NCBI RefSeq assembly: GCF_007747215.1
Contig: NZ_CP036273.1
Span: forward strand, 1,054,001-1,118,000
Direction of reading: 5' to 3'
DNA: 64,000 bases
Origin: Urbifossiella limnaea
GTDB lineage: Bacteria > Planctomycetota > Planctomycetia > Gemmatales > Gemmataceae
Under the pieces are notes generated by a model that was not told where the DNA came from, did not search any database, and saw nothing but the letters and a program-made list of their open reading frames with translations. Shown here in pieces: positions 26,936 to 36,300 of this stretch; within the stretch, counting starts at the first letter, position 1; each line of letters begins with the position of its first letter. The position numbers and the translations under genes are program-made.

Positions 26936-27058
26936 TCACGTCACCTTCCTCATCGCCTTCGTCGCCATCTTTGGATCGAACTCGTCCGGGTCGAACCGGC
27001 CCCCGATCCAGGCCAGCATGTTCGCGTGTTCGTCGTGCTCGGGGGGTACTCGACTCAT
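26936..27058 (-). CDS. 40-aa protein resembling the C-terminus of pRiA4b ORF-3 family proteins
   Basis: It reads SRVPPEHDEHANMLAWIGGRFDPDEF...MRKVT. The segment DPxHDExxxMLxWxGGxFDPExFD is what I know as the end of plasmid pRiA4b ORF-3-like proteins, whose body is missing here. Start (ATG 27058) overlaps the upstream stop as ATGA and its stop overlaps the next start as TGATG, so it sits in a chain of translational coupling and may be a real domesticated mini-protein rather than chance. A very similar C-terminus occurs in debris at 59978-60074. Confidence 0.5.
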   Translation of the reverse strand: MSRVPPEHDEHANMLAWIGGRFDPDEFDPKMATKAMRKVT

Positions 27059-28740
27059 TCCGCCGCCCCGCTGCCCTCGACGAAGGTGTGGTCCACGGTC
27101 GCCAACACCCGGCACCGGACGGCCCGGCCGCGGATGCGTCCCGGAGCGAACCGGAGCCGCGCGAGCAGCGGCGGGTAGGTGCCCCACTCCCCGCCCGAGT
27201 AGACCCCGCTCCCGTTGGCCACGGCCGAGGTCACCGCCCCCGCCTCGTCCACCATCAGGAAGTACGCGATGCCGTCCTTGAACGTGTTCCAGTCCTCGTA
27301 GTCACTCCTCGTCGCGCCCGCGAGGTTCCGCTCGTACACCTCCCGCAGGAACCCGGGCACGCGCAGGTCCGCGCGGACGGCGTCCAGGTTGGGCGGTCGG
27401 GGGTGCTCGTCGACGGGGATGTGCCCCCAGGCGGCGTACAGTTCCGCGTCCGCCCGCGTGTCGAGTACTACGGCCGGGACCGGCCGGTCGAACTTCGGGT
27501 ACGACCGGGGCTCGCCCGGCTTTCCACGGGCGTGGACCGTCACCGACCGGACCCGGCCGTTGTCCCAGTACGTCGTCGCCTCCCCGTCCTGGACCCCGTT
27601 CCGGTAGGCCGACACGCCCCAGAGCCGGCCGTTGTGGAAGGTGGTCACCCGGCCGTGCTTCCGCCCGCCCTTCAGCTCCGCCTCGGTGGTGAAGCTGTGC
27701 TCGATGTAGACGTCGTACCCCCAGTTGATGCTCCGGCCGTCCTCCCGGAACGTGCCCGTCCCGTTCTTCACGACCTGCCGGCGGCCGTCGTCCCAGGCGT
27801 TGCGGACGACCGGCAGCCCGGCCGCGTCGTGGTCGGCCTCCAGCCGCGGTGCCCCGTCGTCGAAGAACTTCAACCACGGCCCCCGCGGCTCGGTCCCGGC
27901 GACCGCCAACTCCTCGGCCAGATGCCCGTTCTCGTGGTACAGCCGCACCGGCTCGACGACGTAACCGTCTTTGTCCCTCACGTACCGCTTGTGGAGCCGG
28001 CCGCTCGGGTAGAACCACTCGACGACGGTCAGCCCGCCCCGCTTGGCCTGCTTCCGCATGGGCTGGCCGGACGGCCAGAAGTCGCCGCTGACCTTGCCGG
28101 ACTTGTAGAATCGGGCCTGGCGGACGGTCCCGTCCTCGAAGAACTCGCGGTACGCCCCGTGCGGCCGGCCGGCCTTCACCTCCAGGTACTCCCGCACGCC
28201 CCCGTCCGTCCCGCGGATCTCGACCGCTCCGGTGAAGTGGGGGTCGATGGGTTCCCCGGTCTCGTCCGCCGCCAGCTCGCCGATGTGGGAGCGGACCCAA
28301 TCCTCGACCGCCCGGTTGACCCGGGAGACCACTCCCTTGAAGGCCCGGTCGAGACCGTCGAACTCGGTGATGCTGCCGAACAGCCCGTCCCACGGGTTCG
28401 CCACGTCGAACGCCTTGCGGTGCCGGCGGTAGACGGCGGCCGCGTCCCGCACCGCCGCCGCGGCCTTCGGGTCGCCGAGGTCGGCCAGCAGGTCGGCCAG
28501 CGGGGTCAGCCCGTCCTCGCCGCGGTGGTTGTAGAAGAACTGGGTGAACCCGCCGTTGGGCACGTCGGCCTGCATCCGCCCCCACGCGGCCACGGCCCGC
28601 TGGGTCGGGCCGAGCCTCGTTGACGGACGTCGGCTGGCCGCGGCCGCGAAGGCGTCACCGAGCGCGGCGGCGAGATCGCCGCCGGTACTGAGGAAGAAGC
28701 TCACCCGGCTGATCCGCGGGAGGCGGGCTGGACTGGGCAT
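27055..28740 (-). CDS. DUF4375 (DMP19-like) and MORN-repeat protein
   Basis: 561 residues. Residues about 45-150 carry a DUF4375/DMP19-like domain (RAVAAWGRMQADVPNGGFTQFFYNHRGEDG). From about 170 to 450 there are YwqK/MORN-type repeats (GRPHGAYREFFEDGTVRQARFYKSGK, GRLHKRYVRDKDGY, NGVQDGEATTYWDNGRV). The last 90 residues have YFLMVDEAGAVTSAVANGSG, reminiscent of a C-terminal exported or TonB-like domain, but this is uncertain. YwqK-type repeats are often annotated as antitoxin-like; no toxin is evident beside it. ATG 28740 has a weak ribosome site, and a GTG 11 codons later is an alternative. It follows the Dna2-like gene by 44 bases on the same strand. Confidence 0.7.
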   Translation of the reverse strand: MPSPARLPRISRVSFFLSTGGDLAAALGDAFAAAASRRPSTRLGPTQRAVAAWGRMQADVPNGGFTQFFYNHRGEDGLTPLADLLADLGDPKAAAAVRDAAAVYRRHRKAFDVANPWDGLFGSITEFDGLDRAFKGVVSRVNRAVEDWVRSHIGELAADETGEPIDPHFTGAVEIRGTDGGVREYLEVKAGRPHGAYREFFEDGTVRQARFYKSGKVSGDFWPSGQPMRKQAKRGGLTVVEWFYPSGRLHKRYVRDKDGYVVEPVRLYHENGHLAEELAVAGTEPRGPWLKFFDDGAPRLEADHDAAGLPVVRNAWDDGRRQVVKNGTGTFREDGRSINWGYDVYIEHSFTTEAELKGGRKHGRVTTFHNGRLWGVSAYRNGVQDGEATTYWDNGRVRSVTVHARGKPGEPRSYPKFDRPVPAVVLDTRADAELYAAWGHIPVDEHPRPPNLDAVRADLRVPGFLREVYERNLAGATRSDYEDWNTFKDGIAYFLMVDEAGAVTSAVANGSGVYSGGEWGTYPPLLARLRFAPGRIRGRAVRCRVLATVDHTFVEGSGAAE

Positions 28741-28784
28741 TCGACGGGCTCGGAAAGCGTGGGGGGCTGCGCCGACCGGACGCG

Positions 28785-31700
28785 TTACTGCCGCCGCCCG
28801 GTCGGTCGGGACGGCTCGGAATCCGCCACGGTCCGCACGGGAGGCGGCGACGGCGCACCACCGCCCCAGACCCGGACTGGCGTACTGTCCCGGTCGCCCT
28901 CCCAGAGGAGGGTGGTGCAGGTCCGCAGGAGGAGGTTCTTCCACAGCAGGGCGTTGGCAAACGTCTCCTCGTCCGGGCTGAACAGCTCGAACACGCTCCG
29001 CGCCGCCACCAGCACCATCTTCCGCTTCGCCCGGCTGACCGCCACCGTCAGCCGCCGCGGGTCGAGCAGGAACCCGGCCGCCGCCAGCAGGTAGCCGCGG
29101 TCGCTCTCGGTCGCGCTCACCACGACGACCGTCCGCTCCCCGCCCTGGAACCGCTCGACCGTGTCCACCGCCGACCGGGCCGGCAGCCCGGTCGCCGGGT
29201 CGACCACGCTCAGCTCCGGGAACGCCTGCTGCAACGCCGCCCGCTGCGCCCGGTGCGGGACCACCACCCCCAGCCCGTCGACCGGGTCCAGCCCGTGCCC
29301 GGCCGGGTCGACCAGGGCCGTCAGCACCGGGCCGACCAGGGCCTGCTCGAACGGGTTGCGGACCTGGCTCCCGCACTCGTCGTGGACGACTACGACCAGC
29401 GGGTACGCCGGGTCCAGCACCGCCGCCGTGAAGGGGTCCGCGTGCGGCCAGGCCGGGAGCAGGTCGGTCTTCTTCGAGTGGTAGGCGATCCCGTCGTGTC
29501 GGTAGACCTCCTGGCGCAGAAACTCGGCCATCGCCGCGTGCAGCCGGAAGCTCTCGGCGAACCGGATCACCGGCGGGGGCGGGGCCTGCGCCAGCAGCGT
29601 GTCGAACAGGCTCTGGTACACCTGGTACTGGGCGAACGTCCGCCGGGCCTCGGCGTCCCAGTCGTGCTTGACAATCGGCGGCATCTGCCGGTGGTCCCCG
29701 ACCACCACCACCGGGGCGTCGGCTTTCAGCGGGAGGGCGGCCATGAGGGCCGCGGGCAGGCTCAGCTGGCTCGCCTCGTCGAGCACCAGGAGGTCGCACA
29801 GCTCGTGGCCGAACACCCCCTTCGACCACTTCTGCTTGAGCAGCTGGTAGGTGCCGCCGGCGGTCACCCCGATCACCGCCCACTCGTGCCCCTGGATGAC
29901 GTCCGCGTTGTACTGCTCCTCCGTCGTCTTCTCGGCGTCCTTGGCCAGCGGGATTACCCCGTCCGGGGGCGGGTCGTTCGGGGCCACCCGGTACAGCGGC
30001 ACGTCCAGCAGCCGGGCGTCGAAGTGCCGGTCGAACAACTTCGGGTCGGCCGCCCGCAGCTCCCGCAGCTTCTCCCGCACGGCCAGGACGTTGGCCACCA
30101 GCACGTCGATGGCGGCGTGGGTGTGGCAGGTGAGGAACGCCCGGCACGGCCGGCCGGCCCGCATCGCCCCCTGGAGGCGGGCCAGCACCGCGAACGCGGT
30201 GGCGTACGACTTGCCCGTTCCCGGCGGCCCCTGGACGAGCAGGACCGGGGTGGCGGCGTGGCCGCCGATGAACGCCCGCTTGCCCGGCTCGAAGTCGTGC
30301 AGCAGGCCCGCGTCCCGGAACGCGTCGAGCCCGGCCAGGAACGCCGCCTGGCCCGGCGACCCGGCCCCGTCCCCGGCCGCCGGCGGGCTCGCCAGCCGGT
30401 CATACAGGGCGTTCGGCTGCCCCGCACACAGCCCCTCCACCACCTTCGCGTGCCAGTACCCGGAGATGTCGTTCGGGCACGGGTCGAGGGTGTACGCTGC
30501 CCCGGGGACGAGGGGCCGGCTGATCGCCGAGAAGACGAACGGCTTCATGCTGTCGTTGCCGAACCCGTCGGTCAGCTCGACCTCGGCGACGGCCTCCTCG
30601 GCCCGGCCGGCGGCGTCGGCCCGGGTCACCACCACCCGCCGGAACACCGCCCGGGTGCCGTAGAGCATCTGCTTCGGGGTCGGGGTGAACTCGGTCTGTT
30701 GGTCCGCCGGGAGCCGCTCGTCGACCGTCCACCGCGGGTAGACGACGACCCGCTCACCGTCCCGCAGGGTGGACAGGAGGAGGGCCTCGGGGAGGTCGCA
30801 GTCGACCCCGGCGGCCTCCACCCGGAGCCGGACCCGGAGCCCGTCGGCCGACCACTTGCACTCGGCCGACTGCTCCTTGTTGAGCCGGAATTGTTTGCCG
30901 GGGTTGGCGGCCTTGAACGCCGCCGCATACCCCTCCCGCTTGAGCCGCCGCCGCTCGTTCTCCCGGTTCCGCTCGGCGACGCCGGGCTCCTGGTCGGCCT
31001 CGACGTACCGGACCAGGAGGCACTCGCCCATGAGCACCCGCCGCTCCGGCTGGGCGTGCCGGGTCGCCTTCCAGTCGGCGAGCGCGACCAGCCGCTCGAT
31101 GGTGACGAACTCGTCCAGGGCGTGGGCCAGGTCGCGGGCCTTGTCCTCGTAGGCCGCCACGTCCGGCAGGACGAACGGCGTCTTGGCCGTGTTCGGGTTC
31201 CCGGCGACCGACCCGGCGACGTGCGCGATCGCCTCCAGCCGCTGTGCCTGGAACGCGGTCACAAGATCCACCGTGGCCCCGCGGAAGTCGGCGAACTCGT
31301 CCCCCCGGCCGGCGGCCGGCTGCGGGAGCTGCCCCCAGGCGGCGTAGGCGTACTCCAGCGGGACCGAGCTGGCGAACCGGGACCGGCGGGTGTACCACTC
31401 GGCCTGCCCGTCCACGTCGACCTTGCCCAGGTAGTCGAACAGCCGGGCCTTGAAGCGGTCCCGGAAGGGGTGGGGCGTGTTCCAGTCGAACTTCAGGTAG
31501 GCGGCCAGGGACTGGAGGGACTGGCAGGTCATCGGGAAGTTCTTGAACGCCCGGACCTCGTCGGCCAGGTAGCTGGCGATCGGGGAGTCGAAGGCCGCGA
31601 GCTGGGTCAGGAAGTCGTACAGCGGCGGCGTGGTCCCGAGGATCGCGGGGAAGTTGCGGGCCAGCCCGTCCAGGAGCAGCCGCTGCTCGTGCCGGTCGAA

Positions 31701-33170
31701 GAAGACGACGTGGACCGGGGCGGCCTTCTTCTCGGCCGCCGGGTCGGACGGGGCGGCCAGCTCGACCACCGCGTCGAGGAGCCCGCGGGTCCAGCCGACG
31801 AACAGGTCGCGCTCGGCGGCGGCCGAATCGGGCGGGCCGGCGGTCATCCTGACCACCGTGCGGCGGCGAACCGGGGCGCCGTTCTCGCACGCCACGACCC
31901 GCGCACCGAGCAGGTACACCCGGCCTTCGAGGTAGTCGAACTGGGCGTCGACGTACACCCACACGAGGTTCGGGTTCAGGTCCGGGCGGGCCACCGGCAG
32001 CGAACTGTTCCCCTTGTCCGGGATGAACGGCAGGGCCACTGTGCCGTCCTTCTTCGTGGAGCGGCGGAACTGTTTGGCCCGGTGGACCAGCTCGTCGAGC
32101 CGCGGGCCGACCGGCCAGGTGGCGGCCAGCTTCTTGACCAGTGCTTCGCGGCCCGGGGAGGGGACCAGATCAGTGGTCGTTTCACCTGCCCCGACCGGGG
32201 CGAACTCCTTGAGCCCCGCCAGCTCGCGGACCGTCGTCACCCCGGCCCGCCGGAGGGCGTCCTTCTCGGTGCCGCTCAGGTACGGCAGGAGGGACAGGTC
32301 TTCCCGCTCCGCGCTCCACTTCATGCAGAACTCGGTGTACAGGCACCCGTCGCACTTGAACGACAGCGAGTACGGCAGGTCGTCGAACGGGGTGCCGGCG
32401 ACCCGGCGGGCGGCCGAGGTGGGGCCGAGGACGAGGTCGCGGGCCGACTGGGCGTACGCCTCGGAGTCGGCGACCAGTTCCAGCAGGTAGTCGCCGAGCC
32501 CGAACTCGGTCTTCGCGGCGTCCCGGAGCGGGGCCGCGGCGGCCTCTTCCTCCGGCGTCGGGTCGACCGGTGTGCGGAACAGGATGCCGGTCCGGGTCGC
32601 GGCGTGGGCCACCCCCTCGGTGGCGAGGAGGGCTTCCAGCATGAGGCGGTAGAAGGTGACCTGGAGGCGGTGCTCGACCTTGGCCGCGGCGGTCGCCTTC
32701 ATATCGGCAATAAGGGGGTAGAGGGTGCCGTCGGCCGCCCGCTCCAGCTTGAGCAGGTCGACGTCGCCGCGGAGCCGCCACCCGTGCAGCTCGACGTCCA
32801 GGCGGACCTGGAACAGGAGCACCGTCTGCCCGGGTGCGAGCGTGCGGGCCTCGGCGGCGACCTGCGCGTTGTTCGGCGGGCGGGCGTGGGAGCCGCCGGC
32901 CAGGGCCGCGTAGTCGACCGCCCGGAACCGGGCCGCGAGGTCGGCCGCGACCGCGTCCTCGAAGGACTTGCCGGAGAGGGACAGGAGCGGGGTGATCCGC
33001 TGGGGGGCAACCCCGTACGGCTCCATGAACTCCTGCCCGGCCCGGTCCGCGAGGCGGAAGCGGAGATACCGCTCGCATTGCTCCAGCCGGACGAACTGGG
33101 TCACGTCCGTCGGGGTCAGGCGCAGGGGCTGCAATTTGGAGAGCACGGGCAGTGAAACGGACGCGCTCAT
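28785..33170 (-). CDS. Dna2-like RecB-family nuclease fused to an SF1B helicase
   Basis: 1461 residues. N-terminal PD-(D/E)xK nuclease: C32 in LEQCERYLRF, then GDVDLL near residue 133 and IADMKAT near 155 (metal-binding D and D/E-x-K), then CDGCLYTEFC near 274-283, which with C32 can form a 4Fe-4S cluster as in Dna2 and AddB. The C-terminal half is a UPF1/DNA2-type helicase: Walker A GPPGTGKS near 981, LCDLLVLDEASQLSLPAAL (DEAS motif II) near 1130, GDHRQMPP, and VERFQGGERTVVVVSATESD plus TVAVSRAKRKMVLVAA near the end. Such proteins cut and unwind DNA ends. It faces the type I restriction operon across a 191-base divergent gap, so a defence role is likely. The C-terminal 45 residues are proline-rich and unconserved in look. 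Confidence 0.87.
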   Translation of the reverse strand: MSASVSLPVLSKLQPLRLTPTDVTQFVRLEQCERYLRFRLADRAGQEFMEPYGVAPQRITPLLSLSGKSFEDAVAADLAARFRAVDYAALAGGSHARPPNNAQVAAEARTLAPGQTVLLFQVRLDVELHGWRLRGDVDLLKLERAADGTLYPLIADMKATAAAKVEHRLQVTFYRLMLEALLATEGVAHAATRTGILFRTPVDPTPEEEAAAAPLRDAAKTEFGLGDYLLELVADSEAYAQSARDLVLGPTSAARRVAGTPFDDLPYSLSFKCDGCLYTEFCMKWSAEREDLSLLPYLSGTEKDALRRAGVTTVRELAGLKEFAPVGAGETTTDLVPSPGREALVKKLAATWPVGPRLDELVHRAKQFRRSTKKDGTVALPFIPDKGNSSLPVARPDLNPNLVWVYVDAQFDYLEGRVYLLGARVVACENGAPVRRRTVVRMTAGPPDSAAAERDLFVGWTRGLLDAVVELAAPSDPAAEKKAAPVHVVFFDRHEQRLLLDGLARNFPAILGTTPPLYDFLTQLAAFDSPIASYLADEVRAFKNFPMTCQSLQSLAAYLKFDWNTPHPFRDRFKARLFDYLGKVDVDGQAEWYTRRSRFASSVPLEYAYAAWGQLPQPAAGRGDEFADFRGATVDLVTAFQAQRLEAIAHVAGSVAGNPNTAKTPFVLPDVAAYEDKARDLAHALDEFVTIERLVALADWKATRHAQPERRVLMGECLLVRYVEADQEPGVAERNRENERRRLKREGYAAAFKAANPGKQFRLNKEQSAECKWSADGLRVRLRVEAAGVDCDLPEALLLSTLRDGERVVVYPRWTVDERLPADQQTEFTPTPKQMLYGTRAVFRRVVVTRADAAGRAEEAVAEVELTDGFGNDSMKPFVFSAISRPLVPGAAYTLDPCPNDISGYWHAKVVEGLCAGQPNALYDRLASPPAAGDGAGSPGQAAFLAGLDAFRDAGLLHDFEPGKRAFIGGHAATPVLLVQGPPGTGKSYATAFAVLARLQGAMRAGRPCRAFLTCHTHAAIDVLVANVLAVREKLRELRAADPKLFDRHFDARLLDVPLYRVAPNDPPPDGVIPLAKDAEKTTEEQYNADVIQGHEWAVIGVTAGGTYQLLKQKWSKGVFGHELCDLLVLDEASQLSLPAALMAALPLKADAPVVVVGDHRQMPPIVKHDWDAEARRTFAQYQVYQSLFDTLLAQAPPPPVIRFAESFRLHAAMAEFLRQEVYRHDGIAYHSKKTDLLPAWPHADPFTAAVLDPAYPLVVVVHDECGSQVRNPFEQALVGPVLTALVDPAGHGLDPVDGLGVVVPHRAQRAALQQAFPELSVVDPATGLPARSAVDTVERFQGGERTVVVVSATESDRGYLLAAAGFLLDPRRLTVAVSRAKRKMVLVAARSVFELFSPDEETFANALLWKNLLLRTCTTLLWEGDRDSTPVRVWGGGAPSPPPVRTVADSEPSRPTGRRQ

Positions 33171-33361
33171 CAGCCCTCACTCGTCATCGAGCCGGAACCG
33201 ATACAGCCAGATCACGCCCAAATGAACATCCTGCCAACCTATGCAGCATCCGGCCTGCTTGCTACAGTAACACACCGCCTCCGCTTCAACCTCCCGGTCT
33301 ACGTCACAGATCCAGAGCCCGGACTCCGGGATGACGGAAATCGACACGCAGGTGATTCGCC
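33171..33361. promoter_or_regulatory. Divergent intergenic region of the defence island
   Basis: 191 bases between the Dna2-like gene (minus) and hsdR (plus), with more A and T than its surroundings around 33215-33300 (TTGCTACAGTAACACACC at 33259-33276). Promoters for both operons are expected here, but no box can be assigned with confidence. A 20-codon ORF at 33330-33392 overlaps the hsdR start and is not called. Confidence 0.35.
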
Positions 33362-36300
33362 GTGGGTACGACGCCGCCCGCTACACCCAGTAACACTGCC
33401 GGAAAAGATCATCTGAAGTCCCCCAACTTCCAATTCCTGACGGATCACCACACGCTGTTGGTGCACTTCGCGGCCCTGGCCGAGCGATACCTGTTCGACG
33501 ACCCCAGCACCGCCCTCTTCAAGCTGCGGCAGTTCGCCGAACTCCTCGCCCGGCAAGCCTGCGCCCACGTCGGGATCGCCACCTTGCCGGCCGACGACCA
33601 GGTCGCGGTGCTGAACCTGCTGCGCGACCGCCGGGTCGCGGCGGCCGACACCCTCGACCTGTTCCACGCCCTGCGGAAGACCGGGAACGCCGCGGTACAC
33701 GAGGGCGCGGGGACGCAGTCCGACGCCCTCCACCACCTGCGGATGGCCCGGCAGCTGGCGATCTGGTTCGACCGCTCGTTCGGGAACTCGAAGCAGCCGT
33801 ACGGCCCGTTCGTCCCGCCCCCGAACCCGGCCGCCGCCACCGCCGCCCTGGTCGCCGAACTCGACCGGCTCCGCACCGAAGCCCTCGCGCAAACCGAGGC
33901 GGTCGAGAAGCTCAAGCTCACCGCGGCCGGGGAGGCGGAGCGCAGGCGGGACGCCGAGGCCGCCGCCGCAACCGCGTACTCCGAGTTGCAGGTGGCCCTG
34001 GAACTCGCGGGAGAAAGCTCGTCGCTCCTGGAGGCCGAGCGCAAGGCGTTCGACCAGCAGCTGGCCGCGGTGCAGGCCGCCGTCGCCGTGAGGCCGTCGG
34101 CCGAGGTGGAAGCGGTCCTCGAACGCACGCGCAAGGCTGCTGCGTTGGTCGAGCTGGACGAGGTGGCCACCAGGCGGAAGATCGACCAGCAACTCCGCGA
34201 GGCCGGGTGGGAGGCCGATACCGAGACGATCCGGCACTCACTCGGCGTTCGCCCCCAGAAAAACAAGAACCTCGCCATCGCCGAGTGGCCAACGGCCGAA
34301 GGCCCGGCGGATTACGTCCTGTTCGTCGGGCTGAAGCCGGTGGCGGCGGTCGAGGCGAAGAAGGTGAACGTGGATGTCGCCGGCAAGGTCGGCCAGGCCA
34401 AGCGGTACAGCCGCGGCCTCCAGGTCGATACAACACTGACCGCCCCCGGCGGCCCGTGGGACGGGCACAACCTGCCGTTCTGCTTCTCAACCAACGGCCG
34501 CCCCTACTTGCGCCAGCTCGAAACCAAGTCGGGCATTTGGTTCTGCGACGTGCGCAAGCCGACCAACCTGTCGCGGGCGTTGGAGGGGTGGTACACGCCC
34601 GCCGGGCTCGACGCCCTCCTCGCGTCGGACGCCGGGGCGGCGCAGGGCAAGCTCGCGGCCGAGCCGACCGACTACCTGCCGCTCCGCGACTACCAGTTGG
34701 CCGCCGTGCGGTCGGTGGAGGACGCGCTCGCCGCGGGCCGGCGGTCGATGCTGGTGGCGATGGCGACCGGGACCGGCAAGACGGTCACCTGCCTCGGCAT
34801 GATCTACCGCCTGCTGAAGGCGGGCCGGTTCCGCCGGGTGCTGTTCCTGGTGGACCGCACCTCGCTCGAAACGCAGGCGTTCGAGAAGTTCGAGGCGATC
34901 AAGCTCGAAGGGCTGCGGCCGATCACCGAGATCTACGACGTGAAGCGGCTCGGCGACCTCGTGCCGGACCCGAACACCCGGCTCCACTTCGGCACCGTGC
35001 AGGGGATGGTGAAGCGCATCCTGTACGCCGCCGACCCGGCCGAGGTGCCTCCGGTCGACGCGTACGACTGCGTCGTCGTGGACGAGTGCCACCGCGGGTA
35101 CACGATCGACCGCGAGCTGTCGGACTCGGAACTCACGTTCCGCGACGAGGCCGACTACGTCTCGAAGTACCGCCGGGTGCTCGACCACTTCGACGCCGTG
35201 AAGATCGGGCTGACCGCCACCCCGGCCCAGCACACGGAAGAGATCTTCGGCCCGCCGGTCGCCCAGTACAGCTACCGGCAGGCCGTAATCGACGGCTGGT
35301 TGGTGGACCACGAGCCGCCGCTCCAGATCGTCACGAAGCTCGGCCGCGACGGGATCAACTGGGCCACCGGCGAGGTCGTCGAGTACATCGTCCCCCGCCG
35401 CGACCCGGCCGAGATTCTCAAGGAGGCCGCCCCCGACGCAGTCAACATCGAGATCGACGACTTCCACCGGAAGGTCATCACCGAGAACTACAACCGGGTC
35501 GTCTGTGCGGTCCTCGCCGCCCACATCGACCCGTCGCTGCCGGGCAAGACGATCGTCTTCTGCGTCAACGACGCCCACGCCGACCTGGTCGTCACGCTCC
35601 TGAAGAAGGCGTTCGAGGCCCAGTACGGGGAGGTTGAGGACGACGCGGTAATGAAGCTCACCGGCAAGGCCGACAAGCCGATGAAGCTGATCAAGCGGTT
35701 CCAGAACGAGCGGCTGCCGAACGTGGCCGTCACCGTGGACCTGATCACCACCGGCACCGACGTGCCGGCCGTGACGAACCTCGTGTTCCTGCGCCGGGTG
35801 CGGAGCCGCATCCTGTACGAGCAGATGCTCGGCCGCGGCACGCGGCTCTGCGAGAACCTGTTCGGCCCCAAGGAAGACAAGTCGTCGTTCCGCGTGTACG
35901 ACGCGGTCAACCTGTACGCCGCGTTGCTCCCGCACTCCGAGATGCGGCCCGTCGTCACGCGGCCGAAGCTGCCCTTCGTCCAGCTCGCCGCCGAGTTGCA
36001 CGCGTTGACCGACGCCGACGCCCGTGCCGAGGTTCACGACCAGTTCCTGGCCAAGCTGCGGGCGAAGCGGCGGGTGCTGGAGTCGAACGAGGTCAACTTC
36101 GAGGGGTGCCAGAAGCTCACCGGGATGGCCCCGTGCGACTTCGTCACGCACATGGCGACGCTCACACCGGAGGAGACCCGCGACTGGTTCCAGGCGCACC
36201 CCAAGGTGCCGGAGTTCCTCGACCTCGCCCGGCTCGAGGCCGACCGCGTCTTCATCTCGTCCCACGCCGACGAGGTGGTGCGGGTCGAGCACGGGTACGG

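Larger units (their letters stand above)
24555..26936 (-). pseudogene. Small cytosolic protein gene interrupted by an IS1380-family element
   Basis: The 5' part (ATG 26936 to about 26803) reads KMSEIMKEMAERLLLNPDADHSTEAMHVALFFANVAWN. The 3' part (about 24938 to 24555) reads CVGLEGAREGYRKAWEVIEAENPDLWAEF... and ends AAVAAELGVR. They are in the same frame when the IS and one copy of CTAG are removed, except for a TAG at the junction itself, within the target site. I infer one ancestral protein of about 170 residues of unknown function. Its start overlaps the stop of the 40-aa gene (TGATG), so the IS breaks a coupled operon. The 3' half alone could still start at the GTG at 24935. Confidence 0.6.

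Noticed and set aside
29253-33155. 1300-codon plus-strand frame opposite the Dna2-like gene
   Set aside because: Antisense shadow; the minus frame has nuclease and helicase motifs in order.
33330-33392. 20-codon ORF overlapping the hsdR start
   Set aside because: Too short, no clear ribosome site; could be a leader peptide but nothing supports it.
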